From assembly GCF_004341825.1 (NCBI RefSeq), contig NZ_SMAG01000005.1, positions 1-64,000 on the forward strand: a stretch of 64,000 bases of DNA, read 5' to 3'. The notes beneath the pieces were generated by a model, which saw nothing but the letters and a program-made list of their open reading frames with translations, did no database searches and was not told the origin of the DNA. The stretch is from Hazenella coriacea. Its GTDB lineage: Bacteria; Bacillota; Bacilli; Thermoactinomycetales; Thermoactinomycetaceae. Below are positions 1-7,651 of the stretch, in pieces (the stretch's first letter is position 1; the number at the start of each line of letters is the position of its first letter). Both the position numbers and the translations under genes were made by a program.

Positions 1-67
1 AGATGATTGGGGTGAAGTCGTAACAAGGTATCCCTACCGGAAGGTGGGGATGGATCACCTCCTTTCT
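1..67 (+). rRNA. 16S ribosomal RNA, 3' end (partial)
   Basis: The window opens inside the last ~67 nt of a 16S rRNA gene. The universally conserved segments GAAGTCGTAACAAGGTA and GGATCACCTCCTTTCT (anti-Shine-Dalgarno) are intact. The helix 45 region reads TATCCC...GGGGAT around the GGAA tetraloop, a compensated variant of the commoner TATCCG...CGGAT. The gene body lies to the left, outside the window. No 23S or 5S sequence follows; a strong terminator starts about 85 nt downstream, so this 16S copy appears unlinked from 23S on its 3' side. Confidence 0.97.
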
Positions 68-150
68 ACGGAGTATCTTTATGATACATGACGAATGAAT
101 TTTCTCTCTCAGGTCATGCTTATACTCACTCTTTAGTTTTCAGGGAATAC

Positions 151-188
151 AAATCCCCAAAAGCCAAAAAGCTTTTGGGGATTTTTTT
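151..188 (+). terminator. Rho-independent terminator after the 16S gene
   Basis: A perfect 12-bp stem ATCCCCAAAAGC/GCTTTTGGGGAT (153-164 and 171-182) with a 6-nt loop is followed by a run of T. It closes the 16S transcript after a spacer of only ~85 nt. The stretch TCACTCTTTAGTTTTCAGGGAA just upstream (126-147) resembles the start of a normal Bacillales 16S-23S spacer, which suggests that an rRNA operon was cut short here. Confidence 0.9.
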
Positions 189-204
189 GATGAGGATTAT
201 TTAA

Positions 205-339
205 ATGGTTGATATTGAAGCGAAAATAAGATTTTTAACAACTGAAGAAGGTGGAAGAGGAAATCCTGTATTTTCAGGTTATTGCCCTGCTCATTTAGTC
301 AAAAAGGGGTATTTAACAACGACAGAAAAAATAATATGA
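205..339 (+). pseudogene. EF-Tu-like protein, truncated remnant (44 codons)
   Basis: A 44-codon ORF starts with ATG 14 nt after the 16S terminator; GAGGA lies ~10 nt upstream. The translation ([39 protein letters not shown]) matches my memory of the N-terminal part of small Bacillota proteins related to the C-terminal domains of elongation factor Tu, which are normally ~100-115 residues. The frame stops after 44 codons and a terminator for the next gene follows within 20 nt, so the second half is missing. I read it as a gene remnant; a short expressed peptide cannot be excluded. Confidence 0.6.
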
Positions 340-356
340 GGACTTGAATTTTACTC

Positions 357-399
357 AAAAAGAGAGCCGATCCACATTAAAGTGATCGGCTCTCTTTTT
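357..399. terminator. Bidirectional terminator between EF-Tu-like remnant and HD-Pnk gene
   Basis: A perfect 16-bp stem AAAAAGAGAGCCGATC/GATCGGCTCTCTTTTT has an 11-nt loop and A/T tracts on both sides. It therefore works for the plus-strand remnant and for the minus-strand RNA repair operon that ends at 427. Confidence 0.85.
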
Positions 400-426
400 A
401 TTAAGATTTTAAGTGAATGATTTTAC

Positions 427-1620
427 TTAAAGCATGGAGTAAAAAGATTCGCTGAGTGAACAGATTCTTTCTTCATTGATAATCCATTGCACCTCATGAG
501 CTTCTGTAACTTGTGGAACCTCTAGTTTTCGGACCATTTGCTGGATTGCCTTGAGGGGTACGACATCTTCCCTTTGTTGATTTTGCTTGAGTAAAGTGTT
601 GAGACTGGCCTCGATATATATGATGTGAACTTTAGCTCCGTAGGAAGTAAAGAGACCAATTAATGGTTCACGTAATAAACGAGTAAGATTAGTGGCATTC
701 CAGACAAAAGATTGTTTTTTTCGCATATAAACACGAGCAAGTTCCTTCGCATGGTGAATGACGGTTCCTTGTTTTTCTCTGGGGGAGACACCTAGTTTTT
801 TTCTAATTTCGTCTAAAGAAATCACGGGTAAATGGTTTATGTGCTTCTTGATCCAGGTATCTTTTCCCGATCCGGGGAGTCCAGATAGAATGAAGACTTG
901 AAACTCAGTTGAGTCATAAGCTGCATAATCAGGGGTTTGCCATTGGTTTTGAAAATAGAGAAAACGTGTGTGCGCATCAGGAAACGACTTGTTTTTTTGA
1001 TAACAGTCGTGTTCTTGGCAAAATAGGCGAAATAGCTCAATTTTCTCCAGTAGTTCATTTTGATCTGCACAGATTCTCCCACGAACATCTGCTTCAGCTA
1101 ATAAAGAGAGTAGGTGAAGCGGGACTCGTTGGCTTGCTGTATAAACTTCTTTCTCTGGATTTTCTTTTTCCAATAGCCAAAGGGGTAGTCCATGATAACG
1201 GACGAGAGCGACGACTATTTCTCGAAGCTGAAATGGAATCGTCAATGAACTGTTTTGCCATAAATAGCTACGAGTCATGAGGGCACCGATTCGTGCGTGT
1301 CCGTGTGAGGTAATAGCTCCATCCTCATCGATCTTTGTACAGACAGATTTCCCAATGTCGTGACAGAGAGCTGCTATAAGTAAAGTTTGTTGGGCTAGTG
1401 GTGATAGTAAAGGCCATTCCTTGAGCTGTAAAAGAGCCTCGGCAACCAACCAAGTATGAGTTTCTACATCTCCCTCAGCGTGATACTTTGGTTCTTGAGG
1501 AACTCCTCGTAGTTGCTTCAAAAACGAAAAGTGGTGGTAAAGAAGCTTGCGATCCAGTTTTCCTTTGGTGTTAACAAACTTTAAAAAACAGCTATTTTTC
1601 ACATCAAATGGAGTCGCCAA
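427..1620 (-). CDS. HD-Pnk: HD-domain phosphoesterase fused to 5'-OH polynucleotide kinase (RNA end healing)
   Basis: Predicted bifunctional RNA end-healing enzyme. The N-terminal HD phosphohydrolase module has an upstream histidine (YHAEGDVETH) and the metal pair in ALCHDIGK near residues 87-88. A C-terminal P-loop kinase has GLPGSGKDTW at about residues 247-256, SLDEIR carrying a candidate catalytic Asp, and an Asn/Arg-rich lid (WNATNLTRLLRE). This domain order matches HD-Pnk, a family known to remove 2',3'-cyclic phosphate/phosphate and to phosphorylate 5'-OH ends. The upstream gene is an RNA ligase, so the pair can heal and seal. Start: an ATG at 1671 lacks a ribosome binding site and lies 73 nt inside the ligase; TTG at 1620 is preceded by AAAGGGGG at 9-nt spacing and leaves a 22-nt overlap, so I prefer it (397 aa). 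Function is by family; the specific substrate is unknown. Confidence 0.88.
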   Translation of the reverse strand: MATPFDVKNSCFLKFVNTKGKLDRKLLYHHFSFLKQLRGVPQEPKYHAEGDVETHTWLVAEALLQLKEWPLLSPLAQQTLLIAALCHDIGKSVCTKIDEDGAITSHGHARIGALMTRSYLWQNSSLTIPFQLREIVVALVRYHGLPLWLLEKENPEKEVYTASQRVPLHLLSLLAEADVRGRICADQNELLEKIELFRLFCQEHDCYQKNKSFPDAHTRFLYFQNQWQTPDYAAYDSTEFQVFILSGLPGSGKDTWIKKHINHLPVISLDEIRKKLGVSPREKQGTVIHHAKELARVYMRKKQSFVWNATNLTRLLREPLIGLFTSYGAKVHIIYIEASLNTLLKQNQQREDVVPLKAIQQMVRKLEVPQVTEAHEVQWIINEERICSLSESFYSML

Positions 1621-2402
1621 ATAAATTGACCCCCTTTTAGCTGGTTGGGGATGAGTGGTCGATTCATCCAATGTGATTGTGATTCAATAATAGTCTGGAT
1701 AAAGTCTTTTCGCACTAACTTATATCTTTCTTTAACGATATCCTCTTCTTCTACTTTGATATATAACCCTTCCATCTGTCCACTCAGATCCGTTTCACGA
1801 AGGATCTGATCAGGGTCCACACCATGTTGAGTTGCAATTGATTGTAGTTTTTGCTTGAGCTGTGGGTGATCAATAAATGGAGAGGGAGCCACCCATGAGC
1901 TTAGCTGCGTATGTGATTTTAATTTTCCTTCATGTAACACTCTTACTGAATGGATGAACGGAGCTTTTCTTAACATTTCCATCCTGCGAGCAGTGGAAAG
2001 AAAAGTGTGGGTCTCCTTATCAAAAATATCAAATTCAAGGAAATAGTGGGGTAAGTCAGTATAAAAAATAGTATGCTTGGCATAGAGCCATTCACCATAC
2101 ATGATGTAGCGATCACTTAATAGAGACCATAAATCGGAAGCAAAGCCATAAGCCCAACTTTTAAAGAGATGAAATTGTTGTTCACGTGCTCCACCAGTTA
2201 AGTAATGACCACGGCTTTGTAGAAATAACTCTCCATGTCGATCAAAACTAATTCCACAATTGGCTCCATCCATTTTTTCTTCAATCACCAAAAAACGATT
2301 GCAAATTTGTTTGAAAGAAGCAATTTGTAGATCATCATCACCTGTTTGTAAACCAGAGCCTTCTATGTGTGGAGTACGCGGGTATTTATATATTTGATTC
2401 AT
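1599..2402 (-). CDS. RNA ligase, T4 Rnl2-like nucleotidyltransferase
   Basis: ATP-dependent RNA ligase (Rnl/Pfam RNA_ligase type), 267 aa. All nucleotidyltransferase motifs are readable in order: motif I EEKMDGAN with the adenylated Lys at residue 43, QSRG, motif III YIMYGEWLYAKH, IIIa FLEFDIFD, motif IV EGLYIKVE and motif V KLVRKDF. It would seal 3'-OH/5'-PO4 RNA ends produced by the downstream HD-Pnk, with which it overlaps and is likely co-translated. Start: a longer frame reaches 2513, but ATAGGAG 11 nt before the ATG at 2402 and the family N-terminus (YKYPRTPHIEGSGL, the usual entry of these ligases) decide for 2402. No toxin or ribonuclease gene is adjacent, so the damage it repairs cannot be read from context. 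Confidence 0.9.
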   Translation of the reverse strand: MNQIYKYPRTPHIEGSGLQTGDDDLQIASFKQICNRFLVIEEKMDGANCGISFDRHGELFLQSRGHYLTGGAREQQFHLFKSWAYGFASDLWSLLSDRYIMYGEWLYAKHTIFYTDLPHYFLEFDIFDKETHTFLSTARRMEMLRKAPFIHSVRVLHEGKLKSHTQLSSWVAPSPFIDHPQLKQKLQSIATQHGVDPDQILRETDLSGQMEGLYIKVEEEDIVKERYKLVRKDFIQTIIESQSHWMNRPLIPNQLKGGQFIWRLHLM

Positions 2403-2788
2403 TATTTGGTTAACTCCTATAAAAATAGTAAACGAGAATTTTAAAACAGCTGAATGATGGTGGCCCTTTACATCGTTTACAGTCCCTTCATTCATGATGT
2501 TTATATTATACAATAGAATCTATTTGGAACGGTCGCTGAAGTATGATAACTAAAATTTAATAAATGGTGATAATATATACATTTATATTGACGGTTTCTT
2601 CCTTTATGATATATTTGAATTCAATGATTACATAGAATATAGCTTATAACTAGCAAAATATGAAGCAAAAGCGAGGGAACTTGAAGTTTTGGCTTTGAAT
2701 TCCGTTGTAAACTTTCTAATTTTCATTTTCCTCATGGAGGCAGTTTATTTGTAGCTTCGATGTAATTTGTCAAAGGGGGAGTACTTAC
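2403..2788. other. Divergent intergenic region between RNA ligase and pilin-like gene
   Basis: An AT-rich 386-bp spacer between two divergently transcribed units. A plus-strand promoter candidate is described separately. On the minus strand TATAAT (around 2505-2511) sits ~105 nt before the ligase start, without a clear -35 box. I see no gene here. Confidence 0.6.
2588..2615 (+). promoter_or_regulatory. SigA-type promoter candidate for the pilin-like gene
   Basis: TTGACG (2588-2593) and TATATT (2610-2615) are separated by 16 bp. The promoter is ~175 nt upstream of the TTG start at 2789, so a long leader would be made. Confidence 0.4.
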
Positions 2789-3871
2789 TTGCAGCGAGCC
2801 GTTCAGTGGCCCCGTTTTCGTCAGCGAAACAAGGGCTCGTCCACCATGGAGTACATCATTATCATTGCAGCCGCTGTCATCTTAGTCAGTTTGCTTTACA
2901 TGACGATTGGTAGTGAGAGTACTAATCAGATCATTACGAAAAAAGTTGAAAATAGTTTAAACGGAGAAGTAACGATTCAACCGGGAAGTGGAGGAACTCC
3001 ATCATCGACGGATGGAGATTTAGTGATGAATCCCCCAGGACAACCTGCTTCAGGTGATCCATCCTCTAAAACAGATCCGGGTCCAGCACCTAATAATGGC
3101 TGGGAACCTTATGACAATAAATACAAAGAGCCGAATCTAGGTAAGCGGATCAGAAAAGCAGCCCAAGATGTAGGCATCAAGTATTTTTTTGCTCATCAGA
3201 AGGGTCAACGACTTGTTCCGAAGTATAATGCCAATGGTAAATTAACTGGATATCATGTCACTGGGCAGATTACCAATGCTTTAGAAAAAAAAGCCGCTAA
3301 TTTAAAACCTGTGAAAGGCTCCCCAGGGCAATTTGTCAGAGATTTACCAGTCAAAAATCATTTCAATAGCTTTATGCCTGCGTTAAAGCATACACTTGCT
3401 TCTTCATTGAAATCAGGAGCGATTAGTGGATTACTTACAGCCACTTTAGAAGGTCATGAGAATTGGAAAGACTGGTCATCTTCTGCAATTGTTGAAACGG
3501 GATTGGCGGCAGCAACCACTGCAGCTGGGTCGGCTATAGGTTCTGCAGCAGCTGGTTTTTTAGCGAGTACTGCGGCTGGAGCTGCGCTTGGATCTTCAGT
3601 TCCTCTTGTAGGAACAGTGATTGGTGCTGTGGCTGGAGTAGGACTGTATGCATTGACAAATACCGCCGCTGGTATTGCAATCAAAAACGCTGTAAAATCC
3701 GGAGTCAAGAAATTGATTCATGCGGTTGTCCCCGATGGGGTATCGGACAAGATCCAGTCTGTATATAGCAGTGTGAAGGATAAAGCGGGTGCAGTAAAAG
3801 ACAAAGTGTCAAATGCAGTATCGAAGGGGGTCGGTAAAGTAAAAAACTTTGTCGGTGGTTGGTTTAAATAA
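2789..3871 (+). CDS. Pilin-like signal fused to glycine-zipper, LXG-toxin-like C-terminus
   Basis: I do not recognise this 360-aa protein as a named family. Visible parts: a basic N-terminus ending in KG, then SSTMEY with Glu at +5 and a ~20-residue hydrophobic stretch (IIIIAAAVILVSLLYMTIG), which is the pattern of type IV pilin-like (prepilin peptidase, class III/Flp-like) precursors; a Pro/Gly/Ser linker (~residues 45-105); a middle segment (~110-205); an Ala/Gly-rich hydrophobic glycine zipper (~225-300); and a Lys-rich amphipathic tail (KDKAGAVKDKVSNAV). The block SGLLTATLEGHENWKDW followed by the zipper resembles the C-terminal half of many Bacillota LXG/WXG polymorphic toxins. Start TTG is set by AAAGGGGGAG 7 nt upstream. 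Two small membrane proteins follow. A surface-displayed or exported effector is plausible but unproven. Confidence 0.7.
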   Translation: MQRAVQWPRFRQRNKGSSTMEYIIIIAAAVILVSLLYMTIGSESTNQIITKKVENSLNGEVTIQPGSGGTPSSTDGDLVMNPPGQPASGDPSSKTDPGPAPNNGWEPYDNKYKEPNLGKRIRKAAQDVGIKYFFAHQKGQRLVPKYNANGKLTGYHVTGQITNALEKKAANLKPVKGSPGQFVRDLPVKNHFNSFMPALKHTLASSLKSGAISGLLTATLEGHENWKDWSSSAIVETGLAAATTAAGSAIGSAAAGFLASTAAGAALGSSVPLVGTVIGAVAGVGLYALTNTAAGIAIKNAVKSGVKKLIHAVVPDGVSDKIQSVYSSVKDKAGAVKDKVSNAVSKGVGKVKNFVGGWFK

Positions 3872-4011
3872 GAAATATACATTTGTTCAGTTGTTCAGTC
3901 GTGTCAATTAGAAAATAATCACCCGTTCCATCGAGAGTTAGAGTGTGATTTCTTTCTCCATGACTTGTTCCTTGCCAGAAGATTAGAAGTTTGCTATACC
4001 CTTTGATTTTT

Positions 4012-4070
4012 TGGAGGAGGTAAAAGGCATCGAAATCTCTCGATGAAAAGTTGCCTTCTCTTTTTCTTTT
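4012..4070 (+). terminator. Terminator-like nested hairpin downstream of the pilin-like gene
   Basis: AAGGC...GCCTT encloses a second stem ATCGA/TCGAT and is followed by TCTCTTTTTCTTTTTC. It lies ~140 nt after the stop codon. The rest of the 390-bp gap (3872-4261) shows no convincing gene. A GGAGGAGG motif at 4014-4021 has no start codon at proper spacing. Confidence 0.5.
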
Positions 4071-4261
4071 TCAAAGAGCTCCACAGTGATAGCTCTTATT
4101 GTTGATATGTCGATGATGATTATCTTTATTGAGAAATTAGGATCATTGATTTATAGGCTCTATTTTCTCGGATGAAGTGTGAAGTGTTAAGCATTTATAG
4201 GTGGATCTTCATTGAGTAGAAAGACAGGTTCGTAACCTACTATGTAGGAGTGTTTAAACTT

Positions 4262-4591
4262 ATGTTGAAACGTATATGTATAGGTTTTTTAGGTGGTTTA
4301 TTTATGGGGAATTTTTTTGGAGGGATTGCGGGATTAACCACTTTGATTCAATTTAAATTTGTCCCTGTCATTATTATGGTGTTGATGTATGGATTCGCAG
4401 GCTACTTTACAGCGAAGAAGAATAAACATCCTTGGATTTCTTCGTTTATTGTTGCTTTCCTTTTATATATTGTGAATGCGATGATTACACTGTTAGCATT
4501 CAAGGTCGATCAGATCTCCATTGTAGGATTGGGTATGTCTGTTTTCTTTTGTTTACTAGGTGCGACACTTTATAAACTCTTACATCGGTAA
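4262..4591 (+). CDS. Small multi-span membrane protein, unknown function
   Basis: A 109-aa hydrophobic protein with about four predicted membrane segments: residues ~5-25 (Gly-rich, GFLGGLFMGNFFGGIAG), ~30-50, ~60-80 and ~85-105, with a basic end (YKLLHR). The start is ATG 4262, which has TAGGAG 11 nt upstream; an in-frame GTG at 4250 overlaps that ribosome binding site and is rejected. It lies ~390 nt after the pilin-like/toxin-like gene and 25 nt before another membrane protein. A role as immunity or anchoring partner would fit the context, but nothing in the sequence proves it. Confidence 0.7.
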   Translation: MLKRICIGFLGGLFMGNFFGGIAGLTTLIQFKFVPVIIMVLMYGFAGYFTAKKNKHPWISSFIVAFLLYIVNAMITLLAFKVDQISIVGLGMSVFFCLLGATLYKLLHR

Positions 4592-4616
4592 GGTTTTCAA
4601 TGGAGGTATATAGTAT

Positions 4617-4829
4617 ATGACAATGTTCATTGGTATCATTGTTGTACTTTTCGTTATTGGTGTCCCTATTGTTATTATTATTTCTCGAATGAGGGAATAT
4701 GGAGTGAAACAAGGACTTCTCTTGGAGATTAAAGAGTGGTTTTATGAAATCATTGCGTTCCTTTGGTCCATCTTTTGTCTACCATTTGTGTTAATTAGAA
4801 ACTTGTATAGATGGATTTTTAAGAGGTAG
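4617..4829 (+). CDS. Small membrane protein, unknown function (70 aa)
   Basis: A 70-residue protein preceded by AATGGAGGTAT 8-10 nt upstream of ATG. It has an N-terminal membrane segment (FIGIIVVLFVIGVPIVIIIS), an amphipathic stretch, a second hydrophobic stretch (FLWSIFCLPFVLI) and an Arg/Lys-rich C-terminus. Only 25 nt separate it from the preceding membrane protein gene, so the two are probably one transcript. I do not recognise the family. Confidence 0.65.
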   Translation: MTMFIGIIVVLFVIGVPIVIIISRMREYGVKQGLLLEIKEWFYEIIAFLWSIFCLPFVLIRNLYRWIFKR

Positions 4830-5054
4830 CTCTCAACCAGTTATTTGGGTCATATGTGAACCTAAGGTTGTTTGTCTCTGGTTCATTGTTGTAGTCGGTT
4901 CAAAAAAAGTTGCTTGCTAGAGGTAATAACCTCTCACTTTAATGAATTGAATCAAGTGGCTTTATTTTAATTTATTAAAGTGGTTGTTGCAGTAGAGAAA
5001 GATTAAAGATTAGTTTACCTCCATGTAGGAATAGTCTGAAGATAGATAAAATCG

Positions 5055-5267
5055 ATGCTACTGGCAGTTGTGAGGGCGGATCTGGACGCTCAGAATATAT
5101 ATGTGCTCTCTCAGGCGCAAAATGATCCACAGTCTAGACAAGATATTGTGGGAAGAATAGGTATCTATAGCAAACAATCAGGTAAAAGAATCGGTCTGAT
5201 TGAACTTCCGAAAAAACGTAATATGGGAGTACGAGATTTGATTATCACTCACCCTTCAAATCCTTAA
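5055..5267 (+). CDS. Doubtful short ORF or gene fragment
   Basis: A 70-codon frame in an otherwise gene-poor stretch. It has no ribosome binding site at the ATG. The composition from residue ~12 on (QNIYVLSQAQNDPQS, GRIGIYSKQSGKRIGLIEL) looks coding-like and is reminiscent of one blade of a beta-propeller, so it may be a remnant of a larger gene. No family can be named. Confidence 0.3.
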   Translation: MLLAVVRADLDAQNIYVLSQAQNDPQSRQDIVGRIGIYSKQSGKRIGLIELPKKRNMGVRDLIITHPSNP

Positions 5268-5341
5268 ACTCTTATGGATTCGAAGATTAGTAGAAGAGGG
5301 ACGAATGAGTTTGAACAAAAACGAAGTAGTATAGCTATAGA

Positions 5342-5375
5342 AAGAGGTGTTCCATACTGGGAATACCTCTTGTTC
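5342..5375 (+). terminator. Possible terminator
   Basis: A 12-bp stem AAGAGGTGTTCC/GGAATACCTCTT with a 6-nt loop, followed by TGTTCTTTG. The T tract is imperfect. It separates the accessory stretch from miaB. Confidence 0.5.
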
Positions 5376-5530
5376 TTTGTTAAACTATTTCTTTGCAAGG
5401 GACTAGCTCATGGAGAGCGAAAATCGAGCTCCGATGCACGAACATGTAGGTGAATATTGCCTAATCGACATTACTGATCTTTCAACTGGGTGGGATTACT
5501 CTATTTGAGAGTTGCGACAACCGTTCTTTA

Positions 5531-5559
5531 TTGAAGGATCAAGGGGAATCAGTTATAAT
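5531..5559 (+). promoter_or_regulatory. SigA-type promoter candidate for miaB
   Basis: TTGAAG (5531-5536), a 17-bp spacer and a perfect TATAAT (5554-5559), 92 nt before the miaB start. The remainder of the gap 5376-5530 holds nothing recognisable. Confidence 0.55.
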
Positions 5560-5650
5560 ATACTAATTGCGGAGAGCTATTTTTTTGAATGGAAATTACT
5601 TTTTCATTGTATAGATGTGGTTGATTTAGATCGAAAGGATGTGACCTAGG

Positions 5651-7132
5651 ATGAGTAAACGAGTGAAAGATTACAGCCAATATTTCACTGCACCTGATTT
5701 GAAACAAGCTAAAAAGCGTGGAAAAGAATCTGTGCAGGTATTGCGCTTTGAAGATATTCCCGAAGACATGCAAAATGTGGGTGAAGGGAAAAAATATCTC
5801 ATCCAAACGTATGGTTGTCAGATGAACGTTCATGATAGTGAAACGATTGCAGGGATTTTAGAACAAATGGGCTATACGTCAACTGAAGATGAACAAGATG
5901 CAGATGTGATCTTATTAAATACCTGTGCGATTCGTGAAAATGCAGAAGATAAGGTGTTCGGGGGATTAGGTCGTCTCAAACACCTTAAACTAGAAAAGCC
6001 AGACCTCGTTTTAGGGGTTTGCGGATGTATGTCTCAAGAAGAGTCCGTGGTTAATCGAATCTTAAAAAACTACCAACATGTTGATTTGATTTTCGGTACT
6101 CATAATATTCATCGCCTTCCATATCTTTTACAAAACGCATTATTTAGTAAAGAGATGGTGATTGAAGTTTGGTCTAAAGAGGGCGATGTTATTGAAAATA
6201 TGCCTAAGGTTCGTGAGGATGGTTTACGGGCATGGGTCAATATCATGTATGGTTGTGACAAATTTTGCACCTATTGTATCGTTCCATATACCCGTGGGAA
6301 AGAGCGGAGTCGTCGTCCTGAAGATGTGTTAGATGAAATTCGGGAGCTTGCCCGGAAAGGGTATCAAGAAGTTACATTGCTGGGGCAAAATGTAAATGCT
6401 TATGGAAAAGATTTTGAGGAAATCGATTATACCTTTGGAGATCTCATGGATGACGTACGGAAAATCGGAATCCCTCGTGTCCGTTTTACAACTAGCCATC
6501 CACGTGATTTCGATGACCATTTGATTGAAGTTCTTGCCAAGGGTGGAAATCTGGTTGAGCATATTCATTTACCTGTTCAATCGGGTAGTAGTGAAGTCTT
6601 GAAAATTATGGCTCGTAAATATACACGCGAACAATATCTAGAATTAGCACGAAAAATTAAAGTGGCGATTCCAGATGCGGTCTTTACCACCGATATTATT
6701 GTTGGTTTCCCCGGAGAGACTGATGAACAATTTGAAGAAACCCTCTCTCTGATGAGAGAAATGGAGTACGACTCAGCCTTTACTTTTATTTACTCTCCTC
6801 GCGAAGGAACTCCGGCGGCTAAGATGAAAGATGATGTTCCTATGGAAGTGAAAAAAGAACGTCTTCAACGTCTAAATGATTTACAAAATGAGATTAGTCG
6901 TAAAAAGAATGAAGAACTTCGTGGTAAAATTGTGGAAGTACTGGTTGAAGGAGAGAGCAAGAAGAATTCCGAAGTACTTTCTGGACGTACTCGAACGAAT
7001 AAACTGGTCAACTTTATGGGACCCAAGCATTTGATTGGTAAATTTGTTTATGTTCGTATTGATGAACCACAGACATGGACATTAAAAGGAGTATGGGTTG
7101 ACCAAGAGCCAGTCATGCAGGCAGGTGTCTAA
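5651..7132 (+). CDS. miaB: tRNA-2-methylthio-N6-dimethylallyladenosine synthase MiaB
   Basis: Radical-SAM methylthiotransferase that converts i6A37 to ms2i6A37 in tRNAs reading UNN codons. Residues that hold the N-terminal auxiliary 4Fe-4S cluster are visible at C56 (QTYGCQMN), C92 (LNTCAIRE) and C126 within VCGCMSQ. The radical-SAM cluster CDKFCTYC is at 202-209, followed by [13 protein letters not shown]-terminal TRAM domain begins near residue 420. At 493 aa the length is slightly above the family norm because of the ~45-residue N-terminal extension common in Bacillales. AAAGGATGTG precedes the ATG. It overlaps the downstream ymcA-like gene, as in Bacillus subtilis ymcB-ymcA; its substrate i6A is made by miaA in the same window. 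Confidence 0.97.
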   Translation: MSKRVKDYSQYFTAPDLKQAKKRGKESVQVLRFEDIPEDMQNVGEGKKYLIQTYGCQMNVHDSETIAGILEQMGYTSTEDEQDADVILLNTCAIRENAEDKVFGGLGRLKHLKLEKPDLVLGVCGCMSQEESVVNRILKNYQHVDLIFGTHNIHRLPYLLQNALFSKEMVIEVWSKEGDVIENMPKVREDGLRAWVNIMYGCDKFCTYCIVPYTRGKERSRRPEDVLDEIRELARKGYQEVTLLGQNVNAYGKDFEEIDYTFGDLMDDVRKIGIPRVRFTTSHPRDFDDHLIEVLAKGGNLVEHIHLPVQSGSSEVLKIMARKYTREQYLELARKIKVAIPDAVFTTDIIVGFPGETDEQFEETLSLMREMEYDSAFTFIYSPREGTPAAKMKDDVPMEVKKERLQRLNDLQNEISRKKNEELRGKIVEVLVEGESKKNSEVLSGRTRTNKLVNFMGPKHLIGKFVYVRIDEPQTWTLKGVWVDQEPVMQAGV

Positions 7133-7133
7133 G

Positions 7134-7562
7134 ATGACAGGGATTCAAAAAGATCATCCTATAATAGAACGAACACGGAAATTTGCCAAACGTCTTCAGG
7201 AAAGTGGCGAAATCCAGCGTTTCCGTTTTGCGGAAGAGCAAATCAATAAAAGTAACACTGTTCAAACGTATATTGAAACGATCAAGCGAAAACAAAAAGA
7301 ACTCGTTCATGCGAAACACTTTAAGAAAATAGAATACACACGTTTATTGGAACAGGAATTAGATCGTTTGCAAACGGAGTTAGAAAACTTGCCGATTGTT
7401 CGGGAATACCAACAATCCCAAGTTCATGTTAATGACTTACTGCAAACGATTCAACAAGTACTTGCCGATTCAGTTTCTACTAAAATTCATGTAGAAACAG
7501 GCGGAGAGATGGTTCAAGGCTGTGGTCATGGCGGACCTTGCGGCTGTTCTGGTTCATCATAG
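7134..7562 (+). CDS. YmcA/YlbF-family protein (Ric complex subunit-like)
   Basis: A 142-aa helical protein of the YlbF/YmcA family. By position directly after miaB it corresponds to RicA (YmcA), which with RicF and RicT forms the Fe-S-bearing complex needed for RNase Y-dependent mRNA processing and development in B. subtilis. The body is charged and helical (TYIETIKRKQKELVHAKHF, LEQELDRLQTELENL). The C-terminus carries a Cys-rich tail CGHGGPCGC that could hold a metal or Fe-S ligand set. The ATG at 7134 starts one base after the miaB stop, with AGGTG 7 nt upstream; a longer GTG frame from 7098 is rejected for lack of a binding site. Assignment to YmcA rather than YlbF rests on synteny. Confidence 0.85.
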   Translation: MTGIQKDHPIIERTRKFAKRLQESGEIQRFRFAEEQINKSNTVQTYIETIKRKQKELVHAKHFKKIEYTRLLEQELDRLQTELENLPIVREYQQSQVHVNDLLQTIQQVLADSVSTKIHVETGGEMVQGCGHGGPCGCSGSS

Positions 7563-7564
7563 AC

Positions 7565-7595
7565 AAACCCACGGAGTTTTTCCGTGGGTTTTTGC
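7565..7595 (+). terminator. Terminator of the miaB-ymcA operon
   Basis: A perfect 10-bp stem AAACCCACGG/CCGTGGGTTT immediately after the stop codon, ending in a T run. Confidence 0.9.
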
Positions 7596-7614
7596 ACTCT
7601 AGACATAAGCCCTG

Positions 7615-7622
7615 CATACACT
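7615..7622 (+). promoter_or_regulatory. SigmaE-like -10 element upstream of cotE
   Basis: CATACACT matches the mother-cell sigma-E -10 consensus CATACANT, 30 nt before the cotE start. The -35 side is not clear. B. subtilis cotE is known to be sigma-E dependent, which raises the prior. Confidence 0.4.
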
Positions 7623-7651
7623 TGTAGGGAACGATGTTTGGAGGAGGGAGC

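Noticed and set aside
909-1280. Plus-strand ORF of 123 codons
   Set aside because: It lies antisense to the clearly coding HD-Pnk gene, has no ribosome binding site and no recognisable motif.
2789-3871. Call as a bona fide LXG toxin or as a structural pilin
   Set aside because: No N-terminal LXG domain is present and the C-terminal body is far longer than a pilin; only the partial resemblances are supportable.
5410-5508. 32-codon ORF with AAGGGA eight bases upstream
   Set aside because: Composition gives no family signal and the region is gene-poor; the ribosome binding match is not enough to call a gene.
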